64,000 nt of DNA from Durusdinium trenchii. Lineage: Eukaryota; Sar; Dinophyceae; Suessiales; Symbiodiniaceae. This document shows positions 20,501 to 27,400 of this stretch, in pieces. The translations under genes and the position numbers were made by a program. Each line of letters begins with the position of its first letter. Position 1 is the stretch's first letter. The stretch covers positions 1,498,324 through 1,562,323 of the forward strand of contig CAXAMN010006446.1 in assembly GCA_963970005.1 (NCBI GenBank). The letters run 5' to 3'. The notes beneath the pieces are model-generated. The model did no database searches. It saw only the letters and a program-made list of their open reading frames with translations, and was not told where the DNA came from.

Positions 20501-23500
20501 GGAGCGATGGGTCAGATGTGTCACCAATCGCCTTGCCTGGCTGGAGCCGTTACGCCTCAGACCCCTGGAGATGCAAAGATGTTGGGATTTCCGTGGAGTT
20601 GATTATGTTCGTGATCACCTTGTAAGGCAAGGACTTACTCAAAGCCATTTTCAAATCAGTGGATGGTTATTTAGGGACTTTACCCAGAGAATTGGAACAC
20701 CCTTCAACTGGGGGCTTTCCGATAGGAGTCCGTGGCACGACCAGATTGCCAAGCTTATGCAGGGCAGCCGACTTGAAAGTGGTCTCATGTATACTGTCAT
20801 CCCACAGCCACCAGCAATGTCGCTGGCAGGTGACATGCCTTCCACGTTGCAACTACTTACGCCCTTCGCTTTTGAATTGCCAGATCACCTGCTCCTTGTA
20901 GTCGAACATCGGCTCAATCGTTCACCTCAGACTGCCGCGGTCTCATGCCCAAGGCCGTGCACGGTTTTCGGTGTCTTTGACATCCTAGGTTTGACCAGAT
21001 GGTGCGGGGCTAGATACGAGTGCATGCTGACAGTTAAACATGGCACTTGTGAAGGTAAGTTTCAGGAGCTCGACAGAATTGATGTCCCAACAGCCTCCAG
21101 AGGTTTCTTGTCAGTTGTCACAAAGGAACGGAGACAATGCACCAGGTCAAATTCCCCCAGAAGGCTTGCCCGCCTTGCCAAGAATGTGGCGGATATAGTT
21201 GCCAAAGGCGATGCACAGAGGCACTCTGAGGTATACCGAAGTGCAAGAAGGGTTCTGCAGCACCGATCTGAGACTAGATCATCGGATGAAACTTCGCTGA
21301 TGCAAAGGACGTTCGTACAGCCAGAAGAGGATCTCCAATCTCTAGATACTCCACTGTCTGGAGAGTACACGGCAGACGTCTCTGAAATCAGTAGCAGGCC
21401 TCCTCCTGTTGGGCCGCAACCGAATGAGGACTTTGATTGGCTCCACAGTTGGCAAAGAGTCAGAAGGGCTATCTATGAGTATGCCAGAGCGGTAGGTCGC
21501 AGACAAATAGGTAGGAATCCCTTTGTGCATCTCCTAATCTGCCGACAAGGACATACGACCAGCACGGGAGTTGACTGTCCAGATTGGATATTGGATGCTA
21601 ACAGGCCAGTACATTTCTTTAGCAACTGGTGCCAGCAGTTTGCTTTTCCTTTCGATGTCAGGTACACTAGGGCCTTCACCTCAAATGTGGAGCCCTATCA
21701 AAATATCCCCTCAATTGTGCTAGTTGAGCATTCGCAGAATGGACACTTTCCTCTTGTCGTTCAAGTCGTGCAAGCCAGGTCAGCATTCTGGGTATATGAT
21801 GCGATAAGAGTAGAGAGGGTGGCTAACATCCTTTACTGGGCAGCCAGACATTTAGAACTTCCGGAATACTTTACGATCACTCTAAATGATCGTCAGGTAG
21901 AAGGGAGGGATGATGTACAGCTGCATCCAGGTGACGTCTTATGCATTAGATCGCTTCCAATACTAGCAGTAATCAATCCAGCCGATTCGACAGCTGAGCC
22001 CACCACTAGCCTAGGACAGTTTTCGCATGACACTTGGTCATCGCTGTCTGACTTTGGACCTGAATTCATGCCCAGGCAGGGTATAAGCTACCAAGCCGAA
22101 AATACTGTTATCAGGCCGTTGCCCGGGAATGCGACAAGTAGTCAGAGTGGCCCAGTGGCCCGGGATAACGTCGAATCTTTCGGGCACACCCGACAAGTTG
22201 AGCATAACCATGAGGAAGCTGAGGACGCCTCACTCATGACCATCATTGCCGGAATAAGCATCCCAGTACTGGCAACTGCTAGAGCTAGTGGTGACCATGT
22301 CTCACAGTCTACCGCGGCATACTACATCGAGGAGTTAACCTGGCATCCTCTGCAGGATGACAACTGGATTGATATGGTTGCAAGAAGGGAACTGGCCATC
22401 CACTCATGGAACGAGGGACATGCCGTTCACATTCTCAGGCCTGAGGAACCGTTATTGCCGACTAGGTTGGATTTTCGGGCGTTATGGTTTCCACCTGCAC
22501 ATTTTGATTTGTCAGGAATATTGTGGACTGCCTGGCCTGATCTCAATTACGTTAGATTCCGCATCTTCGAGGTTAGGAGTCACTACCGAGTTGACCAACA
22601 GCCGGGGCAGATTACTCTGGCCATCAGGCCTCACAGATGGGGACTCCAGCCCGAAACAAGGATTGTTGTACTGGAGGTTGTCAGGCTACAATGGGATAGC
22701 ATAATATCTCGAATGACTCCGCTCCTCATTAGAGAATCCATCACACCTCGTGAGCTAGTACAATTTGGTAAGGTCCGTGATTGTGCCGTTTTCTACTGTG
22801 AAGTCAGACACGAGGGAATTTCGCTGGTGCCGGATTTTGCTGCTCGGTTCTTGAACGGTGACCTCATCACTGTTGTTGTTCGTTCAGGTCAGAGAACCCA
22901 ACAAGGTTTCCAGATATCCCATTTGCCTTTCACAGCAGGATGGGATTCTAGGCAGTGGAGATCACAGGAGCAACCCTTCCGCTCGAATGGGAAGATCTTG
23001 ATCTTCCGGATCACAAAGCGGCACCTTGTTGCCAACAGCCGAGTGCGCATTCCGGTCGAAGATTGGCATACTTGGAACATTGTTTATGGTGCGGCCGAAC
23101 GTCACTGGCCGGATCAGAGTCACTTATTCCGTAGACGGGTCTTGCTCAATAGACATTGGGAGCAGTGTCCTGAGCTCAGAGGGAATATGGAGGCCATCAT
23201 TTTGGATGATCATGATAATTTTGCACTCACGAAGTCGGTCCTTATACTCTGCAGGGATGGGACGCTCCAAGATAGTACCATGTGGGCAGCTAAAGTGACC
23301 CCTCCCATTCGTGAAGCTGACATCCTTAGAAGTTGCCAGTATGCAGAGAAGTGTCAACGTTGTGATGTAATTTGTACGCTGCAATGGAACGGCCGATTTG
23401 TGAGGTTCATTGAAAACATATACCCGGAAGAGGGTGATATTCTTGAGCTTGACATGGAGGAACGCAGTCCATTCTGTGACATCAGCACTGACCCGTGGGT

Positions 23501-24254
23501 TCACAGTAGTGGAACTGCTTTGCATGTCGAGCTTTTGCAGAGAGAAAAAAGGCTAATAAAGAAGCGACCAAATCCACATGTGAAAAGAGCAATAGATCTA
23601 GGCGGGTACGTGATTCAGCCTCAGACACAGATTGCCTGGGAGAAATCTCCAGTCCAAGGCCTGGCCCCACCGGGGAACCCGGACAAACAAATACTACACC
23701 TAAACGAAGCCATCCGTGAGGTCACTACGCCTTTTCGGAGAGTGTTGGTCCGTCTCGCGGATCACCTCAGTTGTGATCAAAAGCAGGAAGCTGGAGAGAG
23801 AACAGGAACCGAGAGACAGAACAATGAGAGAGGGAAGCAGTTTGGCATAGCTCTAGGTCTTCCTGACATTGCTGGATGTGTAGGTCTCTCATTTCCGGCG
23901 GAAGTGCTTAGTCATGACATTGATATACTGCACTCTCTTGATGAGAAGGTGCAGACAGAACTTAGGAACCTGTACTGGTGCATGCTGGAAGACTGGAATA
24001 ACTCCCAGGTGCAAGCTATCACAGTCTACACAGACGGATCATTTGATCGAGACAAGAGTGCCTGGGCCTTTGCCATACTGTTCCAGGATGGGCCTGAGAC
24101 TTGTGCTCTAGGGTACCGGGCAGGACTAGTAGAAACTGACCCAGATGGTCCCTCCTTTATAGGAAGCGTAGTCCATACTGCGCAGCAGGGAGAGGTCGGC
24201 GCCTTAGTTTGGGCATGCTGGTGGCTACTCCGATGGATATGGCTCACGGGTTGA
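17580..24254 (+). CDS. LINE polyprotein, segment 2: repeated modules and N-terminal half of RNase H
   Basis: The continuation of the polyprotein after the nested insert, 2,224 codons with no internal stop; the GTG at 17592 is not a real start. It consists mainly of seven or more diverged modules. Each has a His/Arg-Pro motif near its start (VHPD 18579, IHPV 19216, AHPQP 19941, IPQPP 20800, IRPH 22622) and ends in a Cys-x-Val...Gly...Gly-Asp-x-Ile beta pattern (for example NGDLITVVV at about 22854 and EEGDILELDME at about 23428). LMQ or MMQ tags lie in linkers at about 18252, 18955, 20363 and 21298. The C-terminus starts an RNase H domain: TVYTDGSFD with Asp 24033-24035, and GEVGALVWACWW with Glu 24192-24194. 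The frame then ends at TGA 24252-24254, and the rest of the domain lies one frame back. Confidence 0.75.
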   Translation, partial: QAIAVQRTTFPQFDHFMVEMRDYTDISNFLGVAMVIVGNEWSEAIRTTSFVTQETHMMVYGAIRRALFDDFPVHVALNLWLVRPNLLPEEQDGSNYLFVLVDFACPVDQRAVIVITEDPEEPELDKQAIRLRPQMTNLLLYIQIGKTVKCASADFTCAASHEGRVLPEGAYWPVFHGMKIKVSIHEVKPTCREINRHRRIFTRDGNRIEGNRRAFYDEGDENAMMQFFSEAELSEVPEDIGPRYVQARSYFGILSLHPDMDTSSDILRAYIHERKGHASHDAFTVYVWMLQTPHPKVVHTAQRCAMLKGRSYIDSLFRLWEIVFPLRPLAVTLVHPDLQPLELRAVPIDLVVIPEDDVARGLRVYLVDVIGMPLPRRLALFADEFSTVRAIADTAGARLICELPTTTCTIHSAAPNNRQTWSYEQIVDTDHGAGLTLWIEPKPTRIAVHASTCADVTQLMQHTATIVAIDYDRYARESVQYGRMHLWLHQGDLEPYQSQHRSVGWNKPRTMESIRQLIWADRDLYQWELTPVYPFPKIEGEIQPTLIIHPVAETSRWAVFVGGESEERRVIGTIVVEASLAPFSTDFLFDQVLPRNRCRERNICTAALEDETYEFWVDIPLYAGAFVELTERSVEPEESTTCSDITEQDEESSFTDDEEITLTQLDFRQFQFIRCHETGRPISTQMRRHGVEDMDRHWQYFEEEMFERTSWHRSQDLRQELVAMAPIAPRGTKVFLLWFDENDALAGQLNLQWEDEWSLQPGLAEARAEIRLMLWNQISPDLRYALGTAHPQPTTRQQHGRDDVYIVGQLEQDSEIAVILVTNYINRQQDQYHIRAFKTHMYSTREIVLRNTAMTGMCEVVHCTVSSNGDQWVPGVSYPVYIAKRIDIEVVFDLAAAGCDEETQEQDVMDMGDAEHADSEVETDDAILMQQVKDGENTATPGSGESRVTNAQVQPTESNYERLYMDDGRSNKAVERWVRCVTNRLAWLEPLRLRPLEMQRCWDFRGVDYVRDHLVRQGLTQSHFQISGWLFRDFTQRIGTPFNWGLSDRSPWHDQIAKLMQGSRLESGLMYTVIPQPPAMSLAGDMPSTLQLLTPFAFELPDHLLLVVEHRLNRSPQTAAVSCPRPCTVFGVFDILGLTRWCGARYECMLTVKHGTCEGKFQELDRIDVPTASRGFLSVVTKERRQCTRSNSPRRLARLAKNVADIVAKGDAQRHSEVYRSARRVLQHRSETRSSDETSLMQRTFVQPEEDLQSLDTPLSGEYTADVSEISSRPPPVGPQPNEDFDWLHSWQRVRRAIYEYARAVGRRQIGRNPFVHLLICRQGHTTSTGVDCPDWILDANRPVHFFSNWCQQFAFPFDVRYTRAFTSNVEPYQNIPSIVLVEHSQNGHFPLVVQVVQARSAFWVYDAIRVERVANILYWAARHLELPEYFTITLNDRQVEGRDDVQLHPGDVLCIRSLPILAVINPADSTAEPTTSLGQFSHDTWSSLSDFGPEFMPRQGISYQAENTVIRPLPGNATSSQSGPVARDNVESFGHTRQVEHNHEEAEDASLMTIIAGISIPVLATARASGDHVSQSTAAYYIEELTWHPLQDDNWIDMVARRELAIHSWNEGHAVHILRPEEPLLPTRLDFRALWFPPAHFDLSGILWTAWPDLNYVRFRIFEVRSHYRVDQQPGQITLAIRPHRWGLQPETRIVVLEVVRLQWDSIISRMTPLLIRESITPRELVQFGKVRDCAVFYCEVRHEGISLVPDFAARFLNGDLITVVVRSGQRTQQGFQISHLPFTAGWDSRQWRSQEQPFRSNGKILIFRITKRHLVANSRVRIPVEDWHTWNIVYGAAERHWPDQSHLFRRRVLLNRHWEQCPELRGNMEAIILDDHDNFALTKSVLILCRDGTLQDSTMWAAKVTPPIREADILRSCQYAEKCQRCDVICTLQWNGRFVRFIENIYPEEGDILELDMEERSPFCDISTDPWVHSSGTALHVELLQREKRLIKKRPNPHVKRAIDLGGYVIQPQTQIAWEKSPVQGLAPPGNPDKQILHLNEAIREVTTPFRRVLVRLADHLSCDQKQEAGERTGTERQNNERGKQFGIALGLPDIAGCVGLSFPAEVLSHDIDILHSLDEKVQTELRNLYWCMLEDWNNSQVQAITVYTDGSFDRDKSAWAFAILFQDGPETCALGYRAGLVETDPDGPSFIGSVVHTAQQGEVGALVWACWWLLRWIWLTG

Positions 24255-24460
24255 GGGGTCCCGTCGAGTTTCGTTGGGACTCCACCACTGCAGGGGGGAA
24301 GGCCTCCGGTTCGTGCCTTGCGACAGATCGACCAGGAGCTTTGGCTCGCCATTTGCAACAAGCTCTCGAATCGATGATCGCGCCAAATAAAGTTAATCAC
24401 ACCCATGTTCGGGCACATCAAGGCGAAATATATAATGAACTAGTGGATGCCGCGGCCAAA
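24021..24460 (+). other. RNase H domain split by a frame change
   Basis: Type I RNase H, which removes the RNA strand of RNA-DNA hybrids. All catalytic carboxylates are visible: Asp (TDGS, 24033), Glu (GEVGAL, 24192), Asp (RWDSTTAG, 24278) and the C-terminal His...Asp pair (HVRAHQG, His codons 24404 and 24416; LVDAAAKWA, Asp 24446). The first two are in the frame of segment 2 and the rest in the frame of segment 3, so translation must move back one base between about 24215 and 24252. I see no classical slippery heptamer there, so a one-base indel in this copy is the simpler reading. Confidence 0.85.
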
Positions 24461-27400
24461 TGGGCCGTCAGCCAGGGTGCGACAAGAGCCGACGAAGGAC
24501 AGTTACGACAGGCACTCGCATTGTTAGGAGAAAATGCCGAATGGATGTGGCTTTTCTTCGTGTCCCCGGATCCGTCAAAAGTCTTTGGTCCTTCGGGCAT
24601 TCGACAGCATCGAACGGGGACAGTTGCAGAAGAAGAAATTCAGCTCATTGTCACAGAAATGATCCCGGACTCCTCACAGGCAAGAGCCGTGTCCCAGCTT
24701 GCCCAATTTGATCTGAAGCTTGCCACGTACAATGTGTTATCGGCCAAAGATCAAATTATGATTCAGGCACCAGAGCTCGGACGTGTGGCCCTGCTTCGCG
24801 ACCAATTCCAAGCGGCCGGATACCACATCATGGGTCTCCAGGAAACTCGGAATAAAGCAGGGATGATCGTAAGTAGCACACACGTCCGATTTTGTTCGGG
24901 GGCAGATGGACAAGGTCAGTATGGTACAGAGCTGTGGTTTTCCCTGGATATTCCATTTGCTGTTGATGGTAAGGGTAAGGCACATTTCTTCAACAGGACT
25001 GACTTTGTGGTTCTATATAGTGATCCGAGGATCATCGCTGTGCATTGTAAGAATAAAATCTTAGAGTTTGTCGCCATCTCCGCACACAGTCCGCACAGTG
25101 GAGTAGGACAGAATGATCGAGAACAATGGTGGGAGCGACTGCGGGAGATTTGCTGTCTGCATGAACGGTCTGTAGATAAGATACTACTCATTGACGCAAA
25201 TGCTAGACTGCACACACCAGTTGATGCCATTGTGGGCAATCTCGTGGAGAACTTTCCAACCCCTAATGAGCTGTCTTTTGTAGATCTACTGGCCTCCATT
25301 GGTCTCTTTCTACCCAGCACATTCGAGGAGTTTCATTGGGGAGACATTGCCACATGGACCCATCCAGGGGGAGGCACATGCAGCAGACTTGATTATATTG
25401 CTCTCCCAATACAGTGGCGGTCTGCTGTCATCTCCACATGGGTTGATACGGAAATCAGTTCTGGTGCGGCCGTGCCAGATCATTCTTGCGCCGCTGCGTA
25501 TCTGAATTGGACACAAGCGCTCCAAATGAGTGCTAGCAATCGCCATAGTTATGATCATGATGCGATACATAGGCCTGATGCAAAGCCCATTCTTAGGGAC
25601 ATCATTGAGACCATACCCGAAGTGTCATGGGAAGTCAATGCGTCGGTCCATGCAGCTCAGATCACCAAGCACATCAGAGAGTCGCTCTGTAGAGCATTCC
25701 CACGTCAAAAAAGACTGAGACAGAATAAGATCGCTAGCGATGATGCCAGACAATTATGTGCACTGAATGTCAGTCTCAGGAGACAGCTCAAGCCATACAA
25801 GTTGATGGCTAGGCTTGCATTGATAAGGGAATGTTTCGACAAATGGAGAAACCGAAATTACATAGGAGTCACGGACGCATGGGCCAAAACCTTCCATGTT
25901 AAGCAGGCAATGATCCGGTCCCAATTGAACGATACCGCATGGAAGTTAAGGAAACAGCTACAAGCTGATCGAAAGTCCTACTTGGCCGGCGTCTGTGATA
26001 GAGTCAAAGAATCCAAACCCGGAGATGTGTTCCGCATGCTTCGCCCGCTCATTGGCACAAGTCGCCGACATGGAGTTGGAATGCCACTGCCGCAAGTTAA
26101 TAAGCTGGATGGCGGTGCCACGACTAGTTTCTCTGAATACCAGCAAAGATGGACAGAGCATTTCGCACAGCTCGAAGGCGGGCATGAAGTAGACCCAGCA
26201 GATTTTGTTAGGAATGAACTGCAGCGACAGCAACAAAGTCAGCAACCTAGGTGGGAGGCACTCAGTGAGATGCCCACACTATACCAGCTTGAGAATGCAC
26301 TCCGACGAGTTCACTCACATAAGGCCATGGGACCTGACGGAGTGCCTGGAGACATCCTCCATATGTTTCCTCGAGAGCTGGCGAGAGTCCTGTTCCCGCT
26401 CATGACTAAATTTGCTGTGTGGCTCCATGAGCCGGTTCAATGGAAAGGGGGACAATTAGTCAAGCTATACAAAGGCAAGGGGCCAGTCCAGGAATGCTCG
26501 AGCTTCAGAGGAATTCTTCTCATGAGCACCATTGGCAAAGCTGTACGGGCAGGAATGCGCTCCAAGGTCAACCGAGCTTTTGTTGACAATAGCACTGAAA
26601 CACATTTCGGGGGCAAGCCAGCCCAAAGTGTGATTTTCGGGGCTCAAGTTGTCCGGCACTTCATATCGATGAACCGTGACAGAGGAAACTGCTGTGCCGT
26701 GCTGTTCTGCGATATAGCCTCTGCTTTCTATCGTGTCCTGCGTCAGCTGGCCACAGGAGCGGACATGACAGATGAACATATCGCTACTGTTGTTTCCAGG
26801 TTAGGACTGCCCAGTGAGGTAATGCACAAATTGCATGAGGCATTGACAGGCAAGTCCTCGCGTGAAACACTTGGAGGCACACATGCTGAGCGATCTTTGT
26901 TGCAGGAGAGCTTGTCAGGCACTTGGTTTTGGACTGAAAGAGGACCGCTCATTCATACACTAGTAGGCACCAGACCGGGTGACTCATGGGCAGATATTAC
27001 CTTCAATGTTCTTTTCGCAGAAGTTATTAAGGAGACCCAGAAGGAGCTACAGAAACTCGGATTAGCCTTGATGACTTCCGCTGACGCGGAACGTGTACTT
27101 CTGCCATTAAAGGAAGAACAAAATCAGGATAAGGAAACCTCATGTCACGCAACATGGGCGGATGATCTTGCCCTCCTTCTGCCATTACAATCCCCGGAGA
27201 GAGTGATACAGCAAACGGGCCTTGCTGCACAGGCTCTGCTGACACAACTAGCCAGATTTGGAATGAAGGCGTCCATCGGTACAGCAAAAACAGCTGTCTT
27301 GCTTTTCGTACGAGGCCCTCACGCTGTTACTGCGAGAAGACGGATTTATGCTACGAAGAATCCGCAAATTCCAGTTTTGCTTGAAGCAGAAACTGTGTTT

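Noticed and set aside
24209-24254. Programmed -1 slippery site
   Set aside because: No X-XXY-YYZ heptamer and no evident downstream stem were seen in the overlap, so I do not annotate a frameshift signal, although the frame change itself is real.
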